From NCBI RefSeq assembly GCF_963583255.1, contig NC_084814.1:18329164-18393163 (forward strand): a stretch of 64,000 bases of DNA, given 5' to 3'. Both the position numbers and the translations under genes were made by a program. The DNA is from Pyrus communis (Eukaryota > Streptophyta > Magnoliopsida > Rosales > Rosaceae). Positions 33,124-45,488 of the stretch are shown piece after piece. The notes below the pieces were generated by a model that worked only from the letters and a program-made list of their open reading frames with translations, did not search any database and was not told where the DNA came from. Each line of letters opens with the position of its first letter. Within the stretch, counting starts at the first letter, position 1.

Positions 33124-35076
33124 TTAGTTGCGCCTGCGAAGCACTTGGACAGTGAGAGGGTTAGCCATTTGGCATGAAAGCCTCATCACTTCGGACAGGT
33201 CCACCGGGGCATTAGGATCCGACTTAAACCACTCAAACTCATATAGCAACAGCCCGACCCAGTAGTTTACTGTAGTCAACCCCAATACTTTCCCGGGGCA
33301 GCTCCTCCTACCCGACCCGAACGGTGCCAACCTCAAGTCAGACCCGAATACAGAGAACTGAAAGTCAGCTTCCTTGTTATTGGACACAAATCTCTCAGGC
33401 TTAAAGTCTAGTGGATCCAGCCACACTTCTGGGTCCCTGGTTATGGCCCACATGTTCACCATTGCTGTGGTCCCCGCTGGCACGTGATAGCCATCCACTA
33501 TGGTATCTGTGATGGACAAGCGGGCCCAAGATAGAAGTGGACCCGGGGGATGCATTCTCAGCACTTCTTTGACCACCGCTTGCAGGTAAGGCAGGGATTG
33601 AATGTCGGATTCGACCAACGATCGTGATTTTCCCACGACGCGATCGAGCTCCTCGTGAACCTTCGATTGGATATTATGATGCATCACCATCCTTGCAAGG
33701 ATCCACTCTATCAAAACGGCTATAGTATCTGTTCCTCTGAATATCATCTCCTATTGTATGAAATCAAAACATGCAACGTTAATAAATTTAAAAAGACCTG
33801 CTAAATATAGTTTATATTGAAAGTTGAAGGAAAAAGAAAATGCAAAACCAATTTACAACATAATTTAAAACTTTGTACTACTCTGTTTTTTTGAGAAACA
33901 TCACACTATTATACATAAAAGCTATATTTTATACTAATTTACGTTAAAAAATTGAAGAGTTTGAACTCAATATTGAAAAAGAATATCATAATCACCTAGA
34001 CAATCCACTACTTCTATCAAACATAAAATTAGACAAAATAAATATGGAAAATTAATTTAAGTGTTCGAGAATTTTTCGCTTACCCAAAGAACTGAAATCA
34101 TATCATTGTCGCACAACTTATCAGCTCCATCAAGAGATAGAAGAACGTCGACAAAATCATTGTTCCTAGGACCGGTTTGGGCTCTATGCTCCTGAATAAT
34201 TCGGCTGACGAGCCCGTTCACTTGAGGAACGAGTTTGTTGCATCTAAGCCGGATGCTCTGGAGGTCCAGGCCAGCAAGCCAAGGAAGGTGATCGGACCAG
34301 TTCAACTTTCCCAACATATCATAACCTTCATCGACAAGTCGACTCAGCTCCTCGGTCTCTTCATTCGATGAACTCAGCTCGTATTTACGTCCCAAAACTG
34401 AGCACATCATGCTGTTCAACGAAGCCTTCCTAAGTACGTCGCGGACAAGGAAGCTGTTATTACAACTTGTCGAGATAAGGGACACCATTTGATCAGCAAT
34501 CCTGGAACGGAGACCCTCGGAAGTGGAGATTTGCTTCGGGCAGAAGAGGTGGGTGGCGGCGATGCAGCGGAGAGTACGCCAGTAACTTCCGTAAGGAGCG
34601 AACCCGATTGCTCTGTTGAACATGAGACAGTATGCTGACTCTTTTATTGGACGGTTGGCGAAGACGGAGCTGTTGAGGATTTCCTTAGCTACGTCGGGGT
34701 CGCATGTGACGATGGCGCGCGTCTCGCCCATGCTAAAAGCCATGAGCCTCTTTGCGCCGAAAACCTCCGCCGCTTTTGTGAGTTTGTGGTGAGCTAGGTT
34801 TGTCATGAGGTTCATGCTTCCTATGATTGGAAATCCACGTGGCCCGGGAATTGGGTTGGAGTTAGTGATTTCATTTTTTTCACGAGAGTTTCTTCTCTTC
34901 CATCGAATATTTCCCCACGCTGGACCTCCGGGAGAATAAGCCCAGTAGAAGACGGCCGCGCCTAGCCAAGCTGCGGCCGTGCAGAGGAACGCAACGACGG
35001 TGGTTGTGGAGGATAAGGCTTGGCATTTGGAGATGATAGCCAAAACCCATAAGCTCTCATCGATTTTTTTTTCCAT
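33124..35076 (-). CDS. CYP78A: Cytochrome P450, CYP78A subfamily, 2 exons, 539 aa
   Basis: Minus-strand exons are 35076-34084 and 33750-33124, joined in phase 0 across a GT-AG intron of 333 bp. The product is an ER-anchored haem monooxygenase. The CYP78A subfamily, which includes Arabidopsis KLUH, promotes organ and seed growth through an unidentified product. Features in order: hydrophobic N-terminal anchor (about residues 20-50), proline hinge ([13 protein letters not shown]), the subfamily-typical [18 protein letters not shown] and [11 protein letters not shown]-helix FRGTDT, ExxR pair Glu393/Arg396, KPERF, and haem loop [10 protein letters not shown] with Cys482. All key residues are intact. 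The ATG at 35076 gives the usual N-terminus; the frame upstream of it crosses the TATA box, so the longer start is rejected. Which CYP78A member it is cannot be settled here. Confidence 0.93.
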
Positions 35077-35140
35077 GGAGGGTGGAAGAGAAAGTGTTGG
35101 TTTCCTTTTTTGTGTTGAACTATGAAGTGGGATTTTTGGG

Positions 35141-35150
35141 TTTATATAGA
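35141..35150 (-). promoter_or_regulatory. TATA box of the CYP78A gene
   Basis: On the minus strand the sequence reads TCTATATAAA, 65-74 bases upstream of the ATG. This would leave a leader of about 35-40 bases. Confidence 0.65.
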
Positions 35151-35249
35151 GTTTTGCAGTCACAGGTAATAGCAGGGTTTGTAGTGTGATACTGAAAATA
35201 TAAAAAAGATAACCGTTAATTTGCAAAATCAAATTTGGAAATTTTTTAA

Positions 35250-35547
35250 GAATAATGCTAGTAAATTTGTAGTCTAAATGACATGGTAGTTAATGATTGA
35301 ATTATTACTTAAGTATTGATTAACGTGTTTATTTCTTATTTGTGACATTTTTTAATTTGCAAATTTAGTTTACAAATTTAATCTTTCTAGTATTAACCAA
35401 TTTTTAAACCAAATTTGCAAACCAAATGATGAAGTTGTTGATAATTAGATCATTACTTAAGTGTTGATTAACGTGCTTATTTTTTATTGGTGACATATCA
35501 TTTAATTTGTAAATTTGATAAAAATTTGATCTTCCTAATATTATTTA
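35250..35547. mobile_element. Second tandem pair of family M MITEs
   Basis: Copies at about 35253-35395 and 35396-35547 lie head to tail in the same orientation upstream of the P450 gene. Both contain ATTACTTAAGT.TTGATTAACGTG and TTTGTAAATTT-like ends. The first begins about 100 bases upstream of the TATA box. Confidence 0.75.
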
Positions 35548-35717
35548 ATTATTCATATGGAAGTCACGGAACATTGGAGATCTTGGCGCAGAAATCATTT
35601 TCGTAACAGACAAGGGACATGCAGCAATCGTGTGACTCGACGCTCATTTCAAGTTTAAGCCATGGTTCATATTGTGATTTTTTGGGCAGAGACTCGGAAT
35701 GGTTTATATTGGCATGT

Positions 35718-35904
35718 TTTTTTTATTTTTTATTTTTTTTTATTCTGAACAAAAGATATTATCTACACTAAGGGGAAGGGGTGGGTTTAGCCTTATAATG
35801 GGCTAACAATAATGTAGTTCAAATTCGTCTTTGACAAGAATCGAATTTAAAGTTTCTCACTTATAAGTGAAAAGTAATACCATTAAAACATAGTACTAAG
35901 TGAC
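35718..35904 (-). mobile_element. SINE of the 16.6-kb family, minus strand
   Basis: This full-length copy has 13-bp flanking repeats, TATATTGGCATGT (35705-35717) and TATATTAGCATGT (35905-35917), with one mismatch. The A-rich tail appears as T's at the left. The body matches 16574-16748 and 26400-26511 (blocks CACTTATAAGTG and TAGTGTAGATAATATC on the minus strand). Confidence 0.82.
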
Positions 35905-36602
35905 TATATTAGCATGTGTTGGCCGAGCTTAGTATAGTGGTCTGAAACTAAGAAATGCAATAAAGTGATTGGTTGTAGGCTTAATGGTGCACACCCTACC
36001 CTCCACGGGTAGGTGGTAAACGCCAAATGATTTCAAATACTGGCATGCGCTGGGGGAACATTTTCATACCAAAATAGAATACGCTCATTAGTCCTTAAAT
36101 TTTTAATTTGTGAAAAATATCAAACTGATCAAGTAAATTGTTGGAATGAGTTATAATAATATATTGGTTAATTTAAATTTTTAATTTTATATCTACAGTA
36201 TGGAATTTGTGTTACTAGGATTTTTTTTTTTGTTTCCAATTCAGGTTAGGAAAAAGCGAGTTAGCCAGCTAGACAAGTTGGAAAGATATGTGAAAGAGAG
36301 ACAGAAAAAAAATTAGAGAAATTATAATGACATGTGGGCGATGTCTGAAGAAAATACAAATTTGGTTTGTGTAAAATTATATTACTGCCCATAATTTTAC
36401 TTTATAATAGAAGACCAAATTGTTTGTCATCATCTTTTAATTGACAAAGAAAATTTTATTATTTAATAGTTTAGATATATATTTGTAATTGGTAAAAGAT
36501 TGATTGTCGCATGAAGAATTTTATTTTTGTAACTGTGACCAGTAACCCATGCATGATCGTCCATGCCCCTCTTGAGTATTGACGAGAAAGAAATAATTTA
36601 TC

Positions 36603-37398
36603 AAACTTTCCTCTCTTCTTTCCCTGTAAGAGTTCTTCCCTCTGTTTGAGGGTGCTTCTCACCATATTGTGTGAGTGATTTCCTGATCGTGCTTCCGTTT
36701 GGTACCGCCGATCCTAGCTGCGACTGGGATCGGTGGGTGGTTTTTTGTTTTTGCTTTTTCTTTCTTCTCCCCTTCCATCTGCTGATGGTCTTTCTCCTTT
36801 TCCTTTGGTTTTTTTGCTTTTGTTTTTTCTTTCTTCTCCGCTTCCATCTGCTGATGGTTCTTCTCCTTTTCCTCTCTGGCTTTTCCCATCCCCCAACCCC
36901 CGTGGGTATCTCTTTTCATGGCCCTTCCGTGCTTTGTTTTTCAGCAATGGTTTCTGTAGAGTTCGTGTGTAGAGTTCCGGTGTTGTATCCGACTCGGGTG
37001 TTTCTCACACCACCACGTTCTCTTTGTTGTTTGCTGTTTGCGACTGTGTTGCTTGGGATTTTCCCAGAGCTTCTTTCCGATGGTTGGCTTCTCTCTCGAC
37101 TATCTCTTGTTAATGGCTGTGTGCAGGTGGCGCCTGTGGAGGTGATGATTGGCGGTGGACGGAGAATTGGATGGCTGGCTGCTTCTCGGATTGGCAGTGG
37201 AGAGGACAATGGATGTTTCTTAGATGTTCGTTTTTGTTTGGGCTTCACTGTTGTTGGGCTCATTTTCTGTGTTTTCTTTGTTTTTAGGTCCGTTTTTTTT
37301 TGTTTGTTTCTAGAAATAAACTGAACCTTTGTTTTGTGTGTTAGTGTGTGTTTGTTTTAATAAAAGCTCGGCCACTTTCCCCCCAAAAAAAAAAAAAC
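36603..37398 (+). mobile_element. Poly(A)-tailed retroposon, about 795 bp
   Basis: The insert is flanked by a perfect 13-bp repeat, GAAATAATTTATC (36590-36602, 37399-37411). It ends in AATAAAAGCTCGGCC, a C run and an A run (37386-37397). That combination is the signature of LINE-driven retroposition. An imperfect tandem repeat of about 69 bases lies at 36733-36872. The 217-codon open frame inside starts at GTG and is T-rich low complexity, so I do not call it a gene. It may be a 5'-truncated or internally deleted LINE, or a retroposed non-coding RNA. Confidence 0.8.
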
Positions 37399-37578
37399 GA
37401 AATAATTTATCGAAGCCCTGTTCGTAAGTGAATGTAACTACTTTATCATTGCAGTTAAAAATAGTTACAGGTTTTTTAAGTTGGTTAAACTGTACTCGCA
37501 TTCAAGAAAAAGTATATAATAGTCGTATAAGGACAATGTTTTGTCATTTTAATCCTCAAAACCGGCACCTTAACAGTT

Positions 37579-37830
37579 TTTTTTGAACGGAGATTCTCTC
37601 CGGATCCTCTTTGTGAGGATCTTAGGGATCCATAAATCATGTTCATTCATCGTACATCGTGTAGTTAGTTTTCCTCAGGTACTATTTATATTTAAATTTA
37701 AATAAACAAGTTTAAAATGATTTCTGACCGCACAATGCATGATGAACGGACACAATTTATGGATCAGGATCCTCGCAAGTGGATTCGGAGAGGATATATA
37801 CTCGTTCATTTTTTTTTTGTCGAAACAATT
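37579..37830. mobile_element. Hairpin MITE, copy 2
   Basis: Related to 13908-14103. The left part GATTCTCTCCGGATCC inverts as GGATTCGGAGAGGA at the right, and the inner arms around GTACATCGTG pair with CGCACAATGCA. It is flanked by the 12-bp repeat ACCTTAACAGTT (37567-37578, 37831-37842), somewhat longer than the usual 9-11 bp of Mutator-like elements. Confidence 0.8.
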
Positions 37831-37842
37831 ACCTTAACAGTT

Positions 37843-38751
37843 GAGTTATATATAATTGTTGGTTCATTTTGTTAGTTTAAACTGTAACGAAGAAAAATGA
37901 GTAATATTACATTTGTATTACCTCTTTAACTGTTATAGGGCCCAACAACACAACTACCCAAAGCTTTGTTAATTTAATTACTAGCATATGGCCACATACA
38001 AAGTGTGTGAGAAATTTTTTTTATTTTTGTTTTTGAAATAGAAGGAGATAGGAGGAGAGTGATAGAAAATGTGGGAATAGGAAGTTTTTTTTAAAATTTT
38101 TTTTTAAAATTTTTTTTTTAAATTAGAGATATGTTAGGATTTCATGTAGGTGAGGCTTTGAAAAGAAACAGAAAAATTTGGTTGTGTGAAATTACATTTT
38201 TGCTCCATATTTCTTATTCATGTTCTGTTTTAATTAGAGGTTTAAACTCGTAATTTCTTAGGATTTTGGTTGGCAATAAATGTTTTATTAATTAGTAGAG
38301 ATATCGATAACCAGAAGTAAGTACTTCACCACTGCATTCATAAATTTGGTTCGTGTTGTTAGTTAATTTTTACTCAAGGAACTGTATACATGATGGTCGC
38401 ATGATGACTTTGTACTGTTAGTTCAAATTATATTAGTAAGTGCGCACAATTACTGAAGGTGGCTGATAGGATTTTTACCACCTGCAAAAGTAGTGAGAAA
38501 AACACTTAAAAATACTTGTAAGAGAACAAGGTAATTGTAATATAACAGCTCAAATAAGATCGTTCTCTACAATGATTGAATGAATAATTTGTACTTAAAA
38601 CTAGTCCTTAATTCTTGTTTAAAAACTGATTTGAGAAAAGTATTTGAAACTGTGAGTTCAATTAAAGAAAACCGAAAACAAATAATTGATATTGATTTAT
38701 AATTAAAACTGGCAGGAAGAATAAAATAAAAATAGTTTTGGAAAAATTAAA
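37843..38751. other. AT-rich intergenic stretch
   Basis: No gene, RNA or clear repeat is supported here. Confidence 0.4.
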
Positions 38752-40886
38752 TGACACACCCCGATCGAGACCAGGGCATGCTGGCCGTCACGTGGAAATG
38801 ACGTAACCATGTGCACAGTGCGGAAGCCAATAAAATAGTAATAAAAATAGTACGAATAAATAAAAACCAGCTTTACACGAAGTAATAACATACATGTGCA
38901 AGCGCAAGTGTGAAAATAAAGTTCAGAGCACGACGACCTAATGCAGTCCGGGAGAAAACGACACTACAAAAGCACACCCGAAGGTGGTCCTACACTGGTG
39001 ATGGTCTGTCAGATATGCCGGGGAAATCCTCAGGGAAGCCACCAAACGTGCTAGCCAACTAGAACCTGGAGGGGCGCAAAACAAAAGCGTGAGTGAGCAA
39101 AAACAAAGCTTTTCGAAAACCATTTAATAAATAAGTTCTAACCCCTCGCCGTAAAACCTGTATACTTCCCAGAAAATATAATATACTATATATCAATCAT
39201 GCTCGGAAAGTATGCTATGCCAAAACCTCAAAGTAAAATGCAAGTGCTTAGGTAATATCACATCAATGCCATATAATCTGTTAGCCGGAGTCACCTAGCG
39301 CGACCTGTACGGCTGAATCTAGAGCTCAAATCTCCATCTCACTAACTAGACTTGCACACGAGTCGGAACCACCTAAAGTGGTCTGTACGACAAGCCTGGG
39401 TGTAATATAAGTATGCTCAAGTGCTACGATCACGTGAAGGCTGAGCGAATAATCGCAGGTCACCTACGAGTCGGAACCACCTAAAGTGGTATGTACGACA
39501 GGACTGTGCACCTAACTTGGATCCAAGATGAGCGTGTGGTGCGGGAGGTGAACATCACGTGAAGGACTGTGCCCAACTCTGGGCGGGAGCACTGACACCG
39601 GGGGTGCAGGTTATGAGCTCTCTATGCATCTCAAATCACTACTGAATGTAAACATAAATCATAACTCACCTGGCACTTACCTGTGCGTCCGCAGCACCAA
39701 ACATATATAAACATATGCGACTCATAATGCGTAAATAAAAGGCAAACTATAGGCATGGCATATAAACGTATAATGTTTCAAATCAATTTTTGGGAAAAAC
39801 ATAAGTATATAGGTATATACGGAAAACTAAAAGCCCACTCACTGGTATGTGGAAGGGTCATAACCCCCTTGCCTCGAGTGACCACGCTCGTCCTCGGGAT
39901 AGGTATCACCTATATGCGAAACAACTATAAAAACGTTAATTTTAAAGCACATAACCAACCTTAAGAAATAACTTATCATACAATGCTCAAATGGGGTGTA
40001 TGAATACACCAACGTGATCTACTCAACCTCAGGAACATCCCCATATTTTTAGAAAAAATTTTCACCGTCGCACGCGCTGGTTACGCGCAGGCACGTGCCT
40101 GGCACGCTGACGGCGTCAGGAATATTCCGTTAACTTTAACGGATTCCGTCAACGGCATTAGGAATATTCCGTCCAAACTGATGGAATATTCCGTCGTCTT
40201 CTCCGGCGAGGCTTCGGCGTCGTCGCCGGCGCCAGAAAATCGTGAAATTTTCAAATCGTCCTATCTTTTTCGTTTTTCAACCAAATTTCACAAAATTGGT
40301 ACCAAAATGAAGCTTACAACGAGAGGAACAAAATCATACCACTTTCAAGTGCTAAAATCCACGGAATCTCGCCGGGAAAACACCCCCAACTCCGGCCAAC
40401 CTCGAAACTCACGATCCCGACATCCAAAACCTTCAAACGAACCACCCCGAGCCTCCTAAGGACCTCACCAAGCTTCCTACAAGCTTGAAATTCCCAAAAA
40501 CATAAGAATTTACGTGTGCATGAATAGTGACAAAAATCGAGTATCCCGAGTTCGACATGAAAACGAAGGTATCCTTACCTGAAATGGGTATGGTTGAACT
40601 TCTACGGGCCTCACGAGCATGGATATGTACTTTGTTTCTTCGATCTGTGAAGATTACAAGGGTTTTGGGGTGTGTCCGTACAAATGGGATAGAAAATGGG
40701 AAGGGAAATGGCACGGGACAGGGTGCAGGGATAGGAAAGGGTGAAGGAAAATATGGGAGAGTGTGTGTGTGTGGTCCACAATCAGCCACACCAAGCTCAA
40801 AACAACCATACAACGTAAAAATCACACTAGGGGCAAAATCATCTTTTCACGCGTACGTTTTAAAATTTTCGGAACGGGCTGTCACA
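38752..40886 (-). mobile_element. Probable solo LTR of a Ty3/gypsy element, 2.1 kb
   Basis: The block starts TGACACACCCCG and ends CGGGCTGTCACA. On the minus strand it therefore opens TGTGACAGCCCG, as do LTRs of the Tekay/Del chromoviruses. Flanking pentamers are TTAAA and TTAAC (four of five match). Inside are repeats of GGAATATTCCGT (about 40117-40195), and CGAGTCGGAACCACCTAAAG occurs twice (near 39360 and 39468). No gag-pol sequence lies on either side, hence solo. Open frames within are not protein genes. Family naming is from memory of similar LTRs. Confidence 0.65.
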
Positions 40887-41145
40887 TTAACGGTAAGAAA
40901 CACTAGGGTTTAATAATCGCCATCGACAATCCTATGTAGTTTTACCAATTATTTATGAATTACACATCAGCTTTGAAGCTTAAATTTTCCTTACACATAT
41001 TCTTCTTGTAATATTGAACTAATAACATATATCTAACATGCAATTTGTTTAATTAATCATGAATGCTCCGGAATATTCAGTACTCTGGATATTTTAACCA
41101 TTAAATATTATTTATTTATTTATTTAAAAAAGAAGAAGATCTAAC

Positions 41146-41441
41146 AGTAATGCTATTCATACCATATTTTTGTACCACATTTTCATACCACCTTAGGTGG
41201 CATTTCATGTGAACAGCTATACCATTTGAATTAATCAAAATTTTAAATTTAGTTCATTATTTAATAAACTAATAATTAAGAAAAACTAGTTAATTAATTG
41301 ATGATTGTAATATATGATGAGTATTTCTCCTTCCTTTCCTTGGGTTTTGCAAATTTTTCAAATGATGTGGCTGTCCACATCAGATGCCACCTAAAGTGGT
41401 ATAGAAATGTGGTATAAAAATATGGTATGGATAGCATTACT
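41146..41441. mobile_element. Hairpin MITE, about 296 bp
   Basis: The left arm AGTAATGCTATTCATACCAT and its inverted copy at the right pair almost continuously for about 70 bases, including CCACCTTAGGTGGCAT and ATGCCACCTAAAGTGG. No coding capacity. A target duplication is not evident. Confidence 0.8.
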
Positions 41442-41751
41442 CGTAAAAATATGCCCGCAATATGTCTATACTCTGTAGTATCCTAGAAAGTCCCTTACTA
41501 CGCTCTATCTCACCCACTCATAGACCTAGCTATCACACAAGCCATTCCTAACACTCAACCTTACGTCTGGTCTTCAATCCTCCATGTACTATCTGGTCAT
41601 GGAAGAAGAAGCCTTAATGGTCAAACTTAATCTCTTCGGCCTTGCTATTTTCTCCCACCCCACCACTCCCACCACCACATTCACTACGGTCTCCTCACTG
41701 CATCCAAAGCTTACATTAATATTAATTTACTTCTTGAATTTCATTTACGAG

Positions 41752-42014
41752 TATCAAACCAAGCTTGAATATATATAGAAGAAGAAGAAGAAGATAACAA
41801 ACTTAGAGAGAGAGAGACAGAGAGAGAGAATACTTGGAGAAGATGTAATTTGTTTGTTTTAATTCTTTTCATTAACTATTTACATCATCCTTATAGTATA
41901 TATACACCTAATGTTGCTTACACTATAAGCTAACTGTTTAACAAACTACTAACTACTTGTCTAATCTTATGACACTTGTCAAGAGTATAGTCCTTAGATT
42001 GATTATTCCTTACA
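41752..42014 (-). repeat. 3' LTR of the second copia element
   Basis: 263 bp, ending in TTACA on the plus strand. The outer end (TATCAAACC) has lost the TGTTAACC form of its partner, so the boundary is uncertain by a few bases. Confidence 0.8.
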
Positions 42015-42099
42015 TCCTCTCTCAATCTCAGGGGTAGCAAAACTGAGTCTGAGATTGGTACAGTGAGTCTTGAATAATGGGGCATACAACCCTTTAGTT

Positions 42100-43360
42100 A
42101 AGATATCTGCAAACTGCTCAAAGGGAAGAGACAAACTGAACCAACAACAATCTTTTAGCCACCCGTTCTCTCACAAAGTGAACATCAATTTCAATATGTT
42201 TTGTGCGCTGATGCTAAATAGGATTACATGTAAGAGCAATTGTAGAGAGATTATCATAATAAAGAGTAGGTGTACCACAAATGGAAACTTGCAGAAACCT
42301 TAACAATTGCTTGACCTAATCGATCTCAGCAGCTGTGGAAGATAATGCTCGATACTCTGCCTCATTGGAGGAATGAGATACAATATTCTATTTCTTTGAG
42401 GACCAGGAGATAAGATTAGAACCAAGAAAGACAACCAGTCCTGTAATGGATCGACGATCATTGGGATCCCCTTCCTAATCAGCATCGCTGAAAGCTTGTA
42501 AATCCAATCCTTTTTTGGTATAATGCAAACCACATCCTTTAGTAGCTTTCAGATAGCGCATAATCCTTTTTACTGCCACAAAGTGAGCTTCCATAGGGCA
42601 CTGCATAAACTAAGAAACCTGATGTACTGCAAATGCAATATCAGGCCGAGTGAAAGTGAGGTATTGAAGGGCTCCCACAAGACTTCTATACAATGCTGGA
42701 TTATTATATGGCTTCCCATCATCTTTCAGCAACCGATTATAGGGTAAGCAAGGAGTAGCACATGGTTTAGACATCTCTATTCCAGATTTAAGAAGCAAAT
42801 CAGTAACATACTTATCTTGAGATAAAAATAATCCATCATTCTCATGAATAACTTGAATCCCAAGAAAGTAATGCAATGACCCGAGATCCTTAATATCAAA
42901 TTCTCGAGCAAGGGCATGAATAACATCTAAAATAGTTTGAGAAGCACTACCCGTGATGATAATATCATCACCATACTGTAATAGGATCACAACAGAACCA
43001 TTCATAGCTTTAACAAACAAAGATGAATCACTATAGGTAGATTGAAACCCCAAAGATGGTAAGAAACTAGTAAATCTCTCATTCCACGCCCTATAAGGAC
43101 TTGTGCAACTTACAAACATAATCATTGTGAGTAGAATCCAGAAAACATGGAGGTTGAGCCATATAAACTTCCTCTTTTAACACACCATGCAAAAAAGCAT
43201 TTTTCACATCAAGTTGGCGAAGGGTCCAATTAAATTGAGCAGCCAAGGCAAGTACTAACCTTACTGTAGTGGGTTTAACAACGGGACTAAACGTCTCACT
43301 ATAGTCAATTATTTCTTCTTGATTGTAACCCTTTGCAACCAATCAAGCCTTATACCTCCC
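42100..43360 (-). pseudogene. Copia reverse transcriptase and RNase H, frameshifted
   Basis: RT begins near 43342 with [20 protein letters not shown] and continues in another frame from 43125 to 42610, ending LQYLTFTRPDIAFAVHQVS. The catalytic box reads YGDD where copia elements normally have YVDD. RNase H follows in broken frames to about 42300. At least one frameshift (near 43100) and several stops prevent a full product. Confidence 0.88.
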
Positions 43361-44154
43361 TATAGAACCATATGCATTCTTTTTAATCTTGAAAACCCAC
43401 TTGCAGCCGACTAAATTCCTGTGAGGAGGAAGAGAGACAAGAGACCAAGTGCCTTGACTATGAAGAGCACTCAACTCATTTTTCATTGCAGCCAACCATA
43501 CTGGAGACTTAAAAGCAGATTTGTATGTTGCATGTTCTACTTTAGTTATAGATCAACATCACCATGTTCATGAACAGAAGCTAATAAAGCAATCTTTTTA
43601 GAGATCCCACTCTTGGACCAAGTCTGCATAGGATGCAAATTTAATGGTGGTATGGACAAAACCACCTGAAGTTGATCCCTTTGGAAATCAGGAACCACAG
43701 AGAGTGAAGTAGAGGATTGTTGAGCAATGGGTGATGTAGCAATGGAAGAACTAGAGCTGGAATCATTTAGAGATGTAGAAACATTGTTGTTCAATTCTCT
43801 AGAATTAGTCATAGTTGGCACATATTCAGTACTTGGTGATGGTGACACTAATAATGATGAGGAAGTGGGCATAGATTCAAAACTGGGATGAACTATGACA
43901 TTATTAAGGGTTGGGATTGGTGCAGGTATAGATGTTTGCATAGTAGGTAATATAGTAGACACTGATGAGGATTTAGAGACCAAAGTAGAATATGGGAACT
44001 CGGTCTCATCAAACAGAACATGGCGAGATATATAAACTTTCTTTGTATTGACCTCAAAACAAATGTAACCCTTATACTTGGAAGCATACCTTAGGAAGAT
44101 GCACTTGGTGGTCCTAGGTTGTAGTTTGTTATGTGTATAGGGCCTAAGTAAAGG

Positions 44155-45290
44155 TTAGCATGAACAACCAAATACTCTGAGGTGATGAATCTTAGGAATA
44201 GAAGTAAACGAGACCTTAAAAGGAGATTTATTGTGCAAAGTGGAAGAAGGCATTCGATTGAGGAGGTAGACTGAAGTTTGACAAGCAAATGACCAAAAAG
44301 AAGGTGGTAAATAAGCTGTATGTAAAAGAGTAATGGATGTCTCTATAATATGTCTATGTTTTCTCTCGGCAAGCCCGTTTTGCTCTGGAGTATGTGGACA
44401 AGACATGTGATGAATAATGCCTTTGTCCACCAAAAGTTTTTGAAAGGATTTGCTTATACATTCACCCCTACCATTAGACTGCAACACTTTAACAGAAGCA
44501 TTGAATTGATTGACAATGAAATTATAAAAAGAGACAAAGGTAGTACCAACATCATTTTTATTGCAAATTGGGAAAATCCAATAAAACCTAGTACACTCAT
44601 CTATAAAAGTAACATAGTATTTGAAGCCTTTAACAAAAACAGAAGGAGCTGGGCCCCAAACATCACTATGTACAATCTCAAAAGGTTTTACAGATTTGGA
44701 TGAAAACACAGGAAATGGTAGTTTACTAAACTTGCCCTCTAAACTTGTCGAACAAACACTAGGTAAAGAATCAAAAGTATGAGGAACATTTGACTTTTGA
44801 AGGATTTGAGAGACTATGAGATTAGATGGATGGCCTAATCTATGGTGCCAAAGCCGTGATGTAACTTGCTGTCCAAGATAGGCAGCTGCATAAGCTTTCT
44901 TTACTGAAACAGAAGTTGATGGAGAAATGATTAGATATAACCCATTACTGCACTGCCATTTGTATAAAATCCTCCCTGTGGTTTTGTCCTGAATCCAGAA
45001 ACAAAAGGCATAAAAAATTAACCAGCAATTATTGTCCAAACAGATACGATGGACATATAATAGATTCTGTGTCAATTTGGGAACATATAGAACATACTTT
45101 AATTGAAAAGACTGCAATGGAGTATGAAGAGTGGAATGACCAATATGAGAAATAGGTAAACCTGCACCATTAGCTGTTTGAATAGATTCATAAGAGGGAT
45201 ATGGTGTAGCAAGTGAAAGATTGGACAAATCAATGATCATATGATTTGTAGCTCCAGTATCTGTGATCTAAACTTGTTAAGGTGGTGTAG
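44155..45290 (-). pseudogene. Copia protease and integrase, defective
   Basis: The protease site DTGATNHM lies near 45240-45265, with an in-frame TAG three codons before its first Asp. The integrase frame (45240-44155) has the zinc-binding WHHRLGHPSN and the first catalytic Asp in HSDVWGP. The second catalytic Asp is replaced by Asn (LQSNGRGE), while the Glu in NGLAERKH remains. The integrase would therefore be inactive even if expressed. Confidence 0.88.
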
Positions 45291-45488
45291 ATGGCAAATG
45301 GGGTGCATCTGAATTATCATGGTTATGATTGACATATATGGCTGTCATTGGAGAGGAAGAACCTTTCTAAAAGCAGAACTCAACACTATGATTTGGGTTA
45401 CCACAGATTTGACAGGCATTAGACTGAGCAACATTTCAAAATCTGCAAGTGATAGCATGTGATTAGTCTTGCCACAAATCTGACACTC

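Noticed and set aside
35077..35232. Longer P450 N-terminus from 35232
   Set aside because: The extra codons cross the TATA box and do not resemble a P450 N-terminus; ATG at 35076 gives the expected membrane anchor.
36671..37324. 217-codon plus-strand open frame
   Set aside because: It begins at GTG, is dominated by Phe, Leu and Cys from a T-rich tandem repeat, and lies inside a poly(A)-tailed retroposon insert.
40181..40459. 92-codon plus-strand open frame
   Set aside because: It is also inside the LTR, with no domain; such frames are typical of GC-richer LTR segments.
40433..40825. 130-codon minus-strand open frame
   Set aside because: It lies within the probable solo gypsy LTR and consists partly of Pro/Phe repeats from low-complexity DNA.
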